A stretch of 64,000 bases of DNA from Aphrocallistes beatrix (GCA_963281255.1 OY725501.1:1713674-1777673), one strand, 5' to 3'. Shown: positions 44,201 through 55,728, counted from the first letter of the stretch. A program made the numbers and translations. Notes: generated from the letters alone by a model not told the origin.

Positions 44201-44400
44201 GAATACTATAAGTTTGGTGCGAAGCAGCATTTGCTCCCGAGTGAGCGAAGCGAACGAAGGGGGGTTGACACGGATTAGCAGGAGTGGGAAGAAGTCCAGA
44301 TCGATGTTTATCCACTGCATTGATTTTCTCTTTTAGAGCTGAGAGTTGACACGGATTAGCAGGAAGAAGTCCAGATCAATGTCCCAGGAATGAAATGGTT
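41166..44400 (-). mobile_element. L2/CR1-like LINE with (TTA)n tail, minus strand
   Basis: The 3' tail is a TAA/TTA run at 41167-41215 (plus-strand taataataat). The body extends to about 44400 with endonuclease, linker, reverse transcriptase and C-terminal parts in order. Near the 5' end a segment of about 70 bp is repeated (gttgacacggattagcagga at about 44264 and 44345). The element was inserted next to, or into, a Tc1 transposase gene. Confidence 0.85.
41255..44315 (-). pseudogene. LINE ORF2: endonuclease and reverse transcriptase, several breaks
   Basis: Read from 44315 downwards, the apurinic-type endonuclease begins at about residue 75 of the first open part. It has INARNLKNKSSYFIDHI, PDIVAITETWLTTKDD (catalytic Glu), GGGVALLFRN, PIITGDFNIHMD and HTLDLIITRS. 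The linker (YHRKRNLATSLMNHERCQF) and RT follow: QSAYRQHHSSETALLEV, then LVFLDLSSAFDTVDHT near 42370. The C-terminal part ends at about 41255 with [15 protein letters not shown] and [18 protein letters not shown]. Frameshifts occur near 43270, 43150 and 42610. The YADD block (about 42060-42090) is in another frame. It would perform target-primed reverse transcription if intact. Confidence 0.85.
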
Positions 44401-44714
44401 CTCAATACATGGAAGCTAATGCTGTATTTAGTTTTGTTCGAAGTTTGTAAAGTAGTTTTATAAATGTTATATGAGTATTTGTGATGGAAAACAATCTTAA
44501 ATTACCAAAAATATATTATAGAAAATGGGAAGTCAGGGTTAAACAACAATAGGAAAGAACACTCACAGAAATGTTACTAAAATAGTTTTGAAATGCTGCA
44601 TTTATAGAAACATATAATATGTACGAATAATAGAAGAGAGGAGTTTAGAAGTGATGGTTGTGTTATAACATACGAAATAACAAAAATAGCAATATTCCCA
44701 ATTTCATCGTGTCA
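44401..44714. other. AT-rich stretch without a gene
   Basis: No continuation of the Tc1 N-terminus could be recognised here, so the LINE insertion may have been accompanied by a deletion. Confidence 0.3.
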
Positions 44715-45110
44715 CACAAGTAAAATCACCAAATTTATCAATTTTAAAAATTTTGTTGAGTAATGATGACGTCATAACAAAGTGATGAGTCACCATTTTT
44801 TGATGATAGTTGCATCATATGTGAGATATTAGTATACAGATTAGATGAAAATTTCAGCCTTATATCTCCCATAATGGCTGAGTTATACTCGAATAACTGT
44901 ATTGCTTAACTTTTAAAAATGTGACAATCACGTCCTAATTCCATGATAAGTTGATATTTTGCTCTGAGCTCAGAACTTAGTGGAGCCATAGTCAAAAGAC
45001 TCCCACATGCCAAAAATCAGCTTTCTGCGCCCAGCAGTTTCTTCAATCAATTCGTTACAGAGATATACATATACGTATATATATACTATATATATATATA
45101 TATCCTTACT
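44715..45110 (-). mobile_element. family H element, copy K, lacking the hairpin tail
   Basis: It begins inside the body (aaatcaccaaatttatcaat, tgatgacgtcataacaaagt). It runs through the start block (cagtttcttcaatcaattcg) into a (TA)n run with the flank motif atccttactattaaactcga. Confidence 0.75.
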
Positions 45111-45560
45111 ATTAAACTCGATTAATGTTTGAGTACTCGATGTGTGTGTGTGTATATATATATATTTATATTTCTGTAACGAATTGAAGGAAGAAACTGC
45201 CAGGCACAGAAAGCTGATTTTTGGAATGTGGGAGTCTTTTGGTATGTCTCCACTAAGTTCTGAGCTCAGAGGAAAATGTCGACTTAACATGGAATTATGA
45301 CGTGATTGTCACATTTTTTATAATTAGAAATTTCATTTTTTTCGGCCATAAGGCTGAAATTTTAATAGAAATGTGTATATACTAGTAAATATTTCTCACA
45401 TGTGATATAACTATCATCAAAAAATGACGACTCATCACTCTGTTATGACGTCATCATTACGCATCAAAAATCAGGCGCCAAAGGGAGCCTCCGGTGGACA
45501 CAAAGTGTCCACTAGCCGCGCAGCGCAAGCAAGCGAAGCGCGCTTGTAAATAAATAAATA
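45111..45560 (+). mobile_element. family H element, copy L
   Basis: From taacgaattgaaggaagaaa at about 45178 through the body to a tail with ggtggacacaaagtgtcc and gcaagcaagcgaagcgcgct. It lacks about 90 bp before the tail, where tacgcatcaaa joins tcaggcgcc directly. Head-to-head with copy K. Confidence 0.78.
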
Positions 45561-46080
45561 TTAGTCGAGTTTTAATTGTATGGATACACATTAATTGAGT
45601 TTTAATAGTAAGGATATATGTACTTGTATATATCTGTAACGAATTGATTGAATAAACTGCCAGGCGCAGAAAGCTGATTTCTTGCATGTAGAAGTCTTTT
45701 GGCTATGGCTCCATTAAGATATTAGCTCAGACGAAAATGTCCACTCATCATGGAATAATGACGCCATTGTCACCTTTTTATTATTATAAATTTAAGTTTT
45801 TCAACCATAACTCCGCCATTTTAAGTGATAGAAGGCTCAAATTTTAATAGAATGTGTATATTATATATCTCACATATGATGCAACTATCATCAAATGACT
45901 CATCACTCTGTTATGACGTCATCATTACGCATCAAATTTTAAAATTTGAAAAATTTGGTGATTTTTGTGCGATATCGATTATAACAGTAGGACAGACATA
46001 TTTAGCGATGTTATCTCCCTTATAGTTAAACAATGGACACCAGCTGCGCACTTCAAGCACGCGATGTGCGCTTGTCGTAA
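45561..46080 (+). mobile_element. family H element, copy M
   Basis: It is preceded by two flank motifs (about 45565-45620), then gtaacgaattgattgaataa. The body carries tgactcatcactctgttatg followed by acgtcatcatta. The hairpin tail is shortened and mutated (ggacaccagctgcgcacttc). Confidence 0.75.
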
Positions 46081-46331
46081 TTATAATATAATGTTTAACA
46101 ATAAAGAAGATTATGTAAATATTTTCACAACATTTAATGAATATCAAAAATATTTTAGAGACAAGCTTCCAAAGGTTGAAATGGGTTGGGGAGAATACCG
46201 TATTGCTTCGAATAAGCGCCCGGGCGCTTATTTATTTCGTGCACCTTTTAGACCCGGCGCTTATTTTTCTCATTCACTATTTTGACACGGAGCTCTTATT
46301 TTTGCCACAACTGAGAACGTTAGTTCTACTA

Positions 46332-47676
46332 AGGGCAACCCATGGGTTCCAGGATTAGAGATACAAAAATTATTTAAGGAATAATTATAAAGGTAAAACT
46401 ACATTAAATGTTCCAAATATTCCCCCTTATTCTGAATACAGAGTTCTAACCGCTCCAACCACTTATGAAAAGTTTGTTTGTACTCTTCTTTGAGGATGGC
46501 TTTGAGATACTGGAAAATGGACTTCCAAGCTGGTGGTTGGTCTCAAAATCTCTTCCAGACAGATGCAATTTGAGGTTGTTAAACAGCCAGAAGTCACAGG
46601 GAGAGAGATCTGGGCTGTAAGGTGGATGCTGAAGCTCCACAACCCCCAAAGAATCCAACGTATCCTTCACAAGCCGAGTTTTATGGGGCCTAGCATTATC
46701 GTGGAGAATTCGCAGGCCTTTACAGATGGTACGTGGGCGCATCTCTTTATAGTGCTGTTCTACTGCAGCAAGGCAGGTAGTGGCATAATACTCCCCTGTA
46801 ACTCTTTGGCCTTTAGGTAAGCATATTTGAGCCACTGATCCATGTGCGTCAAAGAAAATTGTGTACAATACCTTGCGTCCAAACCTATCGGGCCTAGCTT
46901 TTTTGAAGGGGGTTTTCTAGATCCGTCATCATTTTTTCCGACCCAGGTACATGTAGCCGACTTTCTTTCAGGTTCATTATAACTTATCCACGTTTCATCC
47001 CCAGTAAAGATTTCGTAAAGACGCCTAGGATCTGCATTGCTATATTCCTTTAAGAGTTCTTTGGATATTTTTAGACGTGCCGATCGCTGAGATTTGGTGA
47101 GTTTATGCGGAATCCAACGTGCACAAAGCTTTCGCATTTGAAGATCGATGGTCAGAATCCTCTCAACACTTCCCGTTGATATCCCAGATTCATAAGCAAT
47201 ATCTTTGATGCTACAGTGTGGGTCCTCATCAACAATAGCCTTAATGCGAGCGATATTCTCGTCTGTCCGAACCTTAAATTCGGGGCCTGGTCGAAGGTCA
47301 TCTTCAACAGATAGTCTTCCTCCTCGGAAGCGAGCTGCCCACTCACATACCCTCGAATAAGAAAGGTGACTATCTGGACATACAATGACCAGCTCTTCAA
47401 ATATCGCTTTAGGAGCAAACCCGAGTTTTGTGCGAAACTTGATGTAGGTCCTCTGCTCAATAATGGAATCTGATTCCTTTGAAGCCATAAAATTACCCAG
47501 TATCAAAAAGTCAAGTATTACAATCTCGTGAATCTCAGAAGATATGCGTGCGATTGAGTTGAACTCAACTGCAATCGAAAGGTAATCCTCGAAATATACA
47601 TTACTATGGTAATTTAATATATATGATCTGATTACGAGTAGATGTAGGTCAACTCCTGGAACCCATGGGTTGCCCT
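46332..47676 (-). mobile_element. mariner transposon
   Basis: The TIRs are agggcaacccatgggttcc at 46332 and the exact complement ending at 47676, with TA on both sides. It is 1345 bp and has one transposase gene on the minus strand. Confidence 0.92.
46446..47506 (-). pseudogene. mariner D34D transposase, single frameshift
   Basis: It starts at or near MASKESDSIIEQRTYIKFRT (about 47487). It has the HTH_48-type N-terminus (HLSYSRVCEWAARFRGGR, LRPGP), a second helix-turn-helix (CSIKDIAYESGISTGSVERI) and the linker motif RWIPHKLT. The first Asp is in FTGDETW and the second in ILHDNARPHKT. The third, in PYSPDLSPCDFWLF, follows after 34 residues. The frame is lost at an A-run near 46902 (AGAAAACCC...AAAAAAGC), where the text passes from SKKxRPDRFGRK to VLYTIFFDAHGSVAQICL. 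That single indel appears to be the main defect, although the C-terminal end may also be shifted. Confidence 0.9.
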
Positions 47677-48724
47677 TAGTATTAAAAAGGATAAACTAAT
47701 GTTTCAAAAAGCACTTGTATCTATGCCACTACTGAGAATACTAGTTTCATATGATGTTAAGAGATCTAAAATGCCCTGGCGTCCGACGCTTATTCGAGCC
47801 CCGGCGCTTAATCAAGCCCCGGCGCTTATTCAGGGAAACACGGTAGTTTGAATATCATATTCTGGGGTCAATATGATAGTTTTGTTTTGTTTTGTTTACA
47901 ATAGTTAAAAGATACGCTATAACCTAGCTTCCAACGTTTGATAAAGGTTTTAAAGGATGTAGATTTACAATACGACGTATTATATTTTGAGTTAAATATG
48001 GTAAATTTTTTGCATACTTTTGCGTACAATAAATGCATAAAGAAACAGATCTCAAAAATATGCTAGAAACTAGCCTCCAACGGTTGACGTGGAGTTTTTA
48101 ATGGTGTAAATTTATAAAATATGTTAAAAAATTTGCTCAATTTCGTTTACAATTGATATTACAATTGATACAAAAAGAAAAAAATCTAAAAATGAGCTAG
48201 AGTTTTCAACTGTTTACTTGAGGTTTGTAGAGATGTAGATTCCGAATATCGCATTTTCAATGTAATGTACGATAAAAATTCGCTTTGGCTTGTTTGCAAT
48301 AGACACATAATGTAAACAAATTCTAAAAATAATATCGAGACTGATTTTCAATAGTTGATTAGGGAATTTTAGTATATATTCTATATTTCTGTTTTCGATA
48401 TTATATAGATTTTTTTGGTAACAAAGCATAAAGTAAACATGATTGAAATGCATTAGTGAAAGCATCAATATTTATCACCAGTAGGTGCTTCTGAATTTGT
48501 CAATATTTTCCAGGCCCCCACATGGCAACTCTGTGAATGCGAACAGATCACTAGCCGCGGTACGCATGTGCGCGAAGCGTGCATATATATTAAAAGGTGT
48601 TAAGATTATAGTGAATATTTATTCAAGGAAAGTTCTTTCCTATCACGGAGTTTTGATCGGATGAAAAGGAGAATTAAAAGATTCCAAATATGAAATCACC
48701 CATAAAAACATGTTGATATTATTA

Positions 48725-49180
48725 AGAATTATAGATACAAGCGCGCTTCATCTGCTTGCGCTGCATGCATGGCGGACACTTCGTGCCCGCCAGAAGCGCC
48801 CTTTGGGCGCCTAGGCTCAGATTGATCAATTATATGGTGAATGACATCTCTAAATACTATGTCTGTTTTACTGCTATAATCGAAATCACTCGAAAGATCA
48901 CAAAATTCAATTTTTAAAGCGCAACGATGACAGCATAACAGAATGATGAGCAATCATTTTTTGATGAGAGTAGTATCATATTTGAGACATATTAATATAC
49001 ACATTCTATTAAAATTTAAGGCTTCAATTACTTAAAATGGCTGAGATATAGTCTAAAACTAAAATTTCTAAATATAAAATAGATTTCAATGATGTCATTA
49101 TTTCGTGATGAGTCGACATTTCCGTCTGAGGTCAGAACTTAGTGGAGTCATAGCCAAAAGACTTCCACATGCCAAATTTG
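48725..49180 (-). mobile_element. family H element, copy N
   Basis: The GC-rich tail has cttgcgctgcatgcatggcg, ggcggacacttcgtgcccgcc and gcgccctttgggcgc. The body and start block follow and end near 49175. The CRE-like site is mutated here (gatgacagcataac). Confidence 0.78.
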
Positions 49181-49289
49181 TTTTAAATAGAATCAATTGA
49201 TTAATTGACTATATAATCACCACTAACTTCAATGCAAGTGTAAATAGGACCTGGCCTCTCATATGTTAAATTTTCAAAATCGAAGGGCA

Positions 49290-49735
49290 TTTCCCATTCT
49301 ATGCTTATTTCAAATTTTTCCCAAGCTGTATTAAATTCGTAGCTAGCTTTTTCCTATCCACCTCCGATTGTAAGATGAACCAAAGGCTCTCGATGTGATT
49401 TAAATGCGGCAAGTTGCTTGGCCAGATACCGTTCTCCCAAGTGGGAGATACTCTGAGAGTCATTTTGTGTCCTTGTGGCTGTATGTGCGGGAGCGCCATC
49501 CTGCATAAAAATAACTTTGGACATTTTTGGACAAAATTTTATTTGTGTGAGTGGGTCTTTTAAGGATTTCATTTATGTAATAATCTGTACTGACAGATTG
49601 TTTTGGAAGAATAATATGAAGGTATGATAGTCTTGAATGGTTCATTAATTCCCTCAGACACACATTTTCGTTCGGTTCTCTACAGATTCTACTGGCAGAA
49701 AGTGATGGTATTTCAGCCATTGGAACCAGTAGTTC
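49290..49735 (-). pseudogene. Tc1 DD37E-like transposase, C-terminal relic
   Basis: The minus strand reads LSYLHIILPKQSVSTDYYIN, EILK and KNVQSYFYAGWRS. In another frame it reads KMSKVIFMQDGAPAHTATRT (second Asp) and then WENGIWPSNLPHLNHIESLW, which corresponds to WPGNSPDLNPIENLW. It has several frameshifts and no N-terminal half. Confidence 0.75.
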
Positions 49736-49904
49736 AAACTACCCTTTAGTCCTTATGATCCTTTACCAGGTGCCATTACTCAACACTAGTGCGAGTGAAG
49801 GTAAGGACACGACACCCTCTCAGACTCGTAAAGTGAGTTAAAAATGCAAAAGTGTGATTTTCTATATGCACACTGTTCAAATAGCTCAATTTGGGCACCA
49901 AATA
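49736..49904. other. short unassigned stretch
   Basis: Non-coding link between a Tc1 relic and a foldback. No feature is supported. Confidence 0.3.
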
Positions 49905-50330
49905 GTCACCATAAGGTAGGCTTCTCCTAATGCAGATTTAGAATGGGATTTATCCCGTTAGCGGGTTAAAATTGCAAAAAGCATACTTCTGATGCACAAA
50001 GAAACTACATAGTAACTACATTTTTTACGTCTGCTAATAATACATTTTATTGTGAAATAAATATTGACCAATATATCCGAATCGCTAGATTTCAAGTTAT
50101 TAAAATGTACTATTAGTTATATAAACCCACCCCCAAATATCTCAAATATAAAGTTGCTAATACATTTAGGATTCAGAAGTACGCCTTTTGCAATTATAAC
50201 CCTCGAACCGGACAAATCCCATTATAAATCTCCACTAGGGAAAGCCTACCTGCGTAACCATTAAAACATCTCTAAATTGCTCGCATTTCATAGAATGAAC
50301 TTTGGTAGCAAAGTATATTATTTTAAGGGT
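49905..50330. repeat. R1-related foldback, copy 3
   Basis: The left arm (aggtaggcttctcctaatgc, attgcaaaaagcatacttct) pairs with the right arm (agaagtacgccttttgcaat, tccactagggaaagcctacc). The spacer carries cacccccaaatatctcaaat, as in 25405-26225 (acccccaaatatatcaatac). It is more diverged than copies 1 and 2. Confidence 0.65.
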
Positions 50331-51169
50331 GTGCATCGAAAGATTCTAACTTTTTGAAACACTCAGAGTAATCCTACCTACTCTTCTCTGACTCAATTCA
50401 AGAGATGACAACCTTGCATTTCGTGTTACTTGTCGACAAGTTAATTGGTAGCTATACATTCTGGCAAGGGGACTTCTCGTATTGATTATTCCTTTGGATG
50501 GTATAACTCACAAATCCCAAAAAAAACATTGAAGATTGAACATATAGAATGCAATTCTCATAGGTATGCTACAGAGATTGTAAAGCGAGCTGAATAGCAG
50601 AATCAGGAAAGTAACAATTGAGTAGCAGAGTAAGCAGATAAATTGAAATACAAAGACAACATTCTGAAACTATGCACCTCTTTAGAACAGCATACGTCGA
50701 AACTAAATATCAACTATCTTTCGTATATACACTCAACTATTGAACAAGGAAACAGTGCCCTTTTATGAATATGCATGTGCTAACATGATTGAAAACATTG
50801 TCCAATAAATTCGAGGACATATTATCGATCATATCCAAAAGGGAAGCGGGAAACTGTCTCTCAGGTCAGTTTAGTCGAATTCATTATGTAGATATTCGAA
50901 TTTACTTGTTAAAAGTCAAAAAAACTTCTAATGATGTGTTGATGGTGAACTAATATATCAAAACTGGTAGGGGGAACTCTCGCACCGTCTTAAAAATAAT
51001 TTCGAAATAATGCAATTTGGAAACACCTTACTGCGCAGTGTAAAATTTCACGAGGGAGTCTCATCACTTTCGGTTATTACAATCATTCTCATTTTAATAA
51101 CTTCACTGTAAAGTTTTTAAAAAATATGACTAAGGTCTCAACTAATGTGGATAATTGATTGTAAATCTG
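50331..51169. other. stretch without a supported gene
   Basis: No motif-bearing open frame or clear repeat end is seen. Confidence 0.3.
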
Positions 51170-51440
51170 GGACTTCACTTATTAAACTTCTTAAACTTAC
51201 ACTTATACTTAAACTAAGTAACCACTTTATTTTTACAGAGAAAATAAGCATAACTAAGTATTTCCATTACTTAGTTTTCAAAATAAAGTTTTCACTAAAC
51301 AAAACTCAATATAGATACTTTGTTCTTACTTAGTTTAAGTACACAAATTATTTGTAGTTTTGTACTTAATATTGAGGAATACTTGGTACAAAACTAAGTA
51401 TTTAACTAAGTATTTCCAATACTTAGTTTAATAACTAAGT
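51170..51440. repeat. imperfect palindrome cluster (acttagt/actaagt)
   Basis: The words acttagttt and aaactaagt alternate at least eight times over 270 bp, on both strands. This may be a decayed foldback element. No target duplication is identified. Confidence 0.45.
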
Positions 51441-52290
51441 TGGTTTCACAAATACAGGTTTTATGTACAATTGAAGCATTTTTAAGTCGAAGTCCAAGGA
51501 GACTCAACATCAAAAATCAATCCAATTTTATATTTGTCCAATGTTTATCCTTTTTTGGATTTGGTATTTCTGTTAAACAGAATATTCATAATCATTACTC
51601 TGTATTAAAACATTTAGTTTCACTTTTATATGATCCACAACACTTTCTATTCTACTATAGTAGCTCTTAAAAATCTCTGCAGCGACGAATTCAGGATTTG
51701 AAGGGTAGTTGTTACTTTTTGATTCTACCTGGATTTCCTGTAAGTGGCGCTTTATTGAGACGATAGCAGGCATGCTTGATTACTCTAAGTTTTCCAAGGG
51801 ACCAATGCAGCAATTTTAAATACTGATTAAGTAATGAAATTTTTATTTTTTATTCAAGATACGACTCAAATTTAATTAAATACTAGTTAACTTTATGTTT
51901 CCCTTTCAAAAATATGCTTGAAAGTATATATATCATATAGTTCATTTCCATTACAAATCCAACCTTCTAAATTCCATAGCCTAAATCGATATCCAAGGTT
52001 ATCTAAAGCTAAAACAGAAAATTTAATCCATCCAATTCATATATCATTTGCAATCGTATTCCCAAAAGAGCTTACTAATTTCGGAAACATTCATGTAGTT
52101 TTATTCAGGGCTGGCGACAGCAATTATGGGGTCATGATAAGATTGCTAACGCTCCACCCAAAAAAAAAAAACAATTACTAAAGGAACACTTCCATTCCGG
52201 GCTCCCAATTTTACCCCAAACGACCAAGTTATCCTGCGTCTCACTTGCCTAAATTACTGACTAATCGTACAATGTACGATTCATTAAGTA
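51441..52290. other. stretch with one short unassigned open frame
   Basis: A 66-codon open frame on the minus strand (51573-51773) reads SIKRHLQEIQVESKSNNYPS, then FVAAEIFKSYYSRIESVVDH. It looks protein-like but I cannot assign it. It may be an exon or a transposon scrap. Confidence 0.3.
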
Positions 52291-54640
52291 TAAGGCGCCT
52301 TCTTAGATTGTTACCTATCGTTCCAAATCCATCAACCTCCCAATCTTTCTTGCTGATCTCGCTTCCTCTGATCTCTGTGCATCTTGAGGAACTTATTGTA
52401 TCATATAACAGCACCCTATCCTCTATCTATGATCAGCATGCTCCTCCGCGATCCAAAACCATAGCCACCCGTCCCCGTGTCCCTTGGTTCACCAGTAGCA
52501 TCAAGCAGGCCAAGCGAGCGAGAAGGAAAGCTGAACGGAAGTGGCGGCAGTCTAATGACTCTGACCATTTGGCTGAATTCAAGCATCAGAGGAATCTTGT
52601 GACTGACCTGATGAATAGGGAACGTCGCAGTTTCTATTCTGATTGGATCAGTCAGTCCTGTCATGACCAGCGGTCACTCTTCCGTAAGGCTAACACACTT
52701 CTCGGCTTACGCCAGCAACAGGTCCTACCACCTCATGCTGATAAGGCTGCTCTTTCTCAGGAACTCGCCAACTTCTTTGTTCTTAAGGTAGATAACATCC
52801 GTTCCACCTCGTCTTCCGTTACCCCCTCAGATAATTCAAACATCGAATTCCAACATACTTTCCACCATTTCAAAGAATTATCTGAGGAAGAAATTGTTTC
52901 CCTTGTTTCCTCTGCTCCTAATAAATCTTGCATCCTCGATCCTATCCCAGCATCCTTGGTCAAATCATCTCTACCCATCCTTAAGAAAATCGTAAATGGT
53001 TCCCCCTCCACTGGTCATTTTCCTTCCCCCTGGAAGCGCGCCATCATCTTACCCAAACTTAAAAGACCAAATCTTGATCCCATCTTCTCTAACTATCGTC
53101 CACTTAGCAATCTTTCTTTCATTTCTAAGATCACTGAGAGGGCCGCTTCCATCCAGGTCGTGAATCATCTTACATTACATCATCTCTTCCCCGGGACGCA
53201 GTCTGCCTATCGTAAAAACCACAGTACGGAGACTGCGCACCTGAAGGTCACAAACGACATCCTCCTCAGCATGAATCGCCAACACGTATCTCTTCTGGTT
53301 CTTCTTGATCTTAGTTCAGCCTTCGACACCGTCGACCATACCATCTTACTCAACCGTCTCCAGTCTCATTTCGGCATTTGCGGCTCTTCTCTGTCTTAGT
53401 TTGAATCTTACCTCTCTGGTAGGACTCAATTCGTTCGATTAAGGGTTCTAGTTCCTCCAATATCCCGGTCCAACACGGAGTTCCTCAGGGTTCTTGTCTC
53501 GGTCCGCTTCTCTTTAGCCTCTATACTAGTCCTCTATTCGACCTCATTAGGTCCCACCTCCCCGACATGCACTGCTATGCCGACGATACTCAGGTCTATC
53601 TTTCTTTTAAACCCGGTTCCATCTCTTCTGAAGAATCTGCTTTCTCCGCCATCCAATCTTGCATCTCCGCGATCCGTTCCTGGTTCCTCACCAACAAGTT
53701 GCTTATCAATGACACCAAGACTGAGTTCCTTATAATAGGGACTCGTCAACAACTATCTAAGGTTCAAACTGATAGCATCTCTGTTGGTGAGTCGAGAATC
53801 TCTTCTTCCAAAGAAGTACGGAATCTTGGAACTTGGCTCGACAATACCCTCTCAATGTCTACTCAGGTCAGCAAAGTTGCCTCCTCCTGCTTCTACTACA
53901 TCTATAACATCCGGCGTATTAGAAAGTATCTCTCTAGGGAAGTCTGTGAAACTCTTGTTAATTCTCTTATCACATCTCGTCTTGATTATTGTAACAGTCT
54001 CTTGTTAGGTTGCCCTTCATCCCTCTTAGCTCGCCTCCAGCGAGTCCAGAACAGTGCAGCCAGGCTTATCTACAATGTCTCTCATACCTTTTCGTCATCT
54101 CCTCTTCTTATTAATCTCCACTGGCTGCCTGTTAAACATCGTATCCTCTTCAAAATCCTCCTCATAACTTACAAAGCCATCCATTCTCTTGCTCCGGACT
54201 ATATCATCCAGCTCATACAGGTTAAGTCATCCAATCGTACTTTACGATCATCCAACGCCATCCTCCTTGAGCATCCTACTATCAAATCTTCCAAAACTCT
54301 GGGTGATCGTGCATTCACTTTAGCTGCGCCTGTTGAGTGGAATCTTCTGCCTCCTAGTATTCGGAATGCCCCCTAACTTCTTCTCTTCAAAAAACTCTTG
54401 AAAACTCATCTTTTCCGTATCGCGCACGACATATCCACTTAAACCAATTTCAACGCATATACATACCTTACAAGCATACATACACATACATACGCATACA
54501 TACACATACATACCTACATACATGCATAACACACACCTACTTTTATTGAATTGTACAGCGCACTTGAACATATTAATATGGAATCTGCGCTAAATAAATG
54601 TATATTATTATTATTATTATTATTATAGCTGGAGGGAAGA
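52290..54640 (+). mobile_element. L2/CR1-like LINE, 5'-truncated, with (TTA)n tail
   Basis: It begins within the linker after the endonuclease and ends in a 3' UTR with a (CATA)n run (about 54450-54530), then the terminal gcgctaaataaatgtatatt and (TTA)n at 54604-54628. 5' truncation is usual for LINE copies. It is related to the minus-strand LINE at 41166-44400 but clearly a different subfamily. Confidence 0.88.
52377..54376 (+). pseudogene. LINE ORF2: reverse transcriptase and C-terminal part
   Basis: The linker reads VPWFTSSIKQAKRARRKAER, then LMNRERRSFYSDWISQS. RT blocks follow: SCILDPIPASLVKSSLP (about 52926), NYRPLSNLSFISKITER (about 53091), QSAYRKNHSTETAHLKV, and VLLDLSSAFDTVDHTILLN (about 53298). 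A TAG at 53397-53399 replaces an expected Trp (TGG), and a frameshift follows near 53445. The frame with [14 protein letters not shown], the catalytic YADD (about 53573-53593), then runs open to 54376. It ends with [20 protein letters not shown] and [18 protein letters not shown]. One stop and one frameshift are the main breaks. The endonuclease is absent. Confidence 0.9.
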
Positions 54641-54815
54641 TGGGATATCTTACAGATGACTGGAGAAAGGATAGGATATCTTACTTACAGATGGCGGAGG
54701 AAAGATGGGATATCTTACAGATGACTGGAGAAAGGATAGGATATCTTACTTACATATAGCTGGAGGGAAGATGGGATCTTACTTACAGATGACTGGAGGA
54801 AAGATGGGATTTATT
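54630..54815. repeat. minisatellite, about 75-bp unit
   Basis: Alternating steps, tggagggaagatgggatatc and tggagaaaggataggatatc, with cttacagatgac linkers, repeat two to three times directly after the LINE tail. Confidence 0.75.
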
Positions 54816-55538
54816 TGATTGTGAGTTTTATTATTTTGTAGAATAATTATGTTACAAACATTTAAAATTAAGTTTATAATACTAAGCAGAAACTTTCACC
54901 AGTAAATGTAATTGCTCAGGTTTCAGATATTGAATTAAAATTTGCGATCTATAACACACAATTCCTACTATTAGAAACAATTTAATTTAATTATCTTCTT
55001 TTAGCTCATTGCATAACGAACGAAGAGATCACACGAGAGATAGGATAGTATACAACAAACGAGCCCGAGGACAGATGAAATGTATTAAAAGCGATGAAAT
55101 GAAGTACGAGTAATAGCGCAAATAACAGGATTATCCTGTATGAACAGATTACTGCTTTACCATCATCACACAGCAGAAATAATTACAAACTTCTATTACG
55201 TCAGAATCCTCAAAGGTTTACGAATAATTATTAAAGATTGTCTCCCAGAATGTCTGAATGCATTATAGTGGCTCCATATAAATTTGTTTCAAGATTATTG
55301 TATTCTACTATTCACTAAATAAATTTATTTGAGTGGTGTTAATAATTAAACGACTTTGGAATGAGCCCAATTTACATTAAGGATTATTCTAGAATCTAGA
55401 TAAATAAAAAGGTATAATGCAACATTTATAGTGACATATGTAATGTCATTATGTCCCATTATCAACAATAAAGTACAGTTGAGGCTTGCATTAGAAAGAG
55501 ATAAACTCATTAGGAATGTCAATACGGGGTAAAGAATA
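54816..55538. other. AT-rich stretch without a gene
   Basis: No supported feature is seen. It ends at the TA target of the mariner at 55539. Confidence 0.35.
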
Positions 55539-55728
55539 CTTAGGTCATTTCAAAACTACTGATCACTATTGATTTTTGACAGCTAGTGTATATCTAATAC
55601 GCCCATTAATACAATCCAGATAGCATTACCCATTTTCTCCTAATATCTAAAAGAAATTTCAAGATAGCATAAGTATTTTTTTTATAATCATCATTTCAAA
55701 CTTGTCAGTTTTGGCTTCTTATACATTT

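Larger units (their letters stand above)
46198..47843. mobile_element. short TIR element (ccgtattgcttcgaataagcg type), carrying a mariner
   Basis: The left tip is ccgtattgcttcgaataagc and the right tip is the complement of ccgtgtttccctgaataagc. TA is on both sides. The gcgccggggcttatt-type steps repeat inside both ends. Without the mariner it is about 300 bp and non-coding. I do not know its superfamily with certainty. Confidence 0.7.
46120..48595 (+). mobile_element. hairpin-ended subfamily 2, long copy with tandem units and an insertion
   Basis: The left part has caagcttccaaaggttgaaa (46162). After the inserted TIR element, the text resumes with gtttgaatatcatattctgg (47846), as in the uninterrupted copy at 2600-2700. 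From 47920 on, three to four units of about 135 bp follow (ccaacgtttgataaagg, ccaacggttgacgtgg, tcaactgtttacttgagg, tcaatagttgattaggg). The copy ends in a hairpin-type tail at about 48540-48585. Confidence 0.6.
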
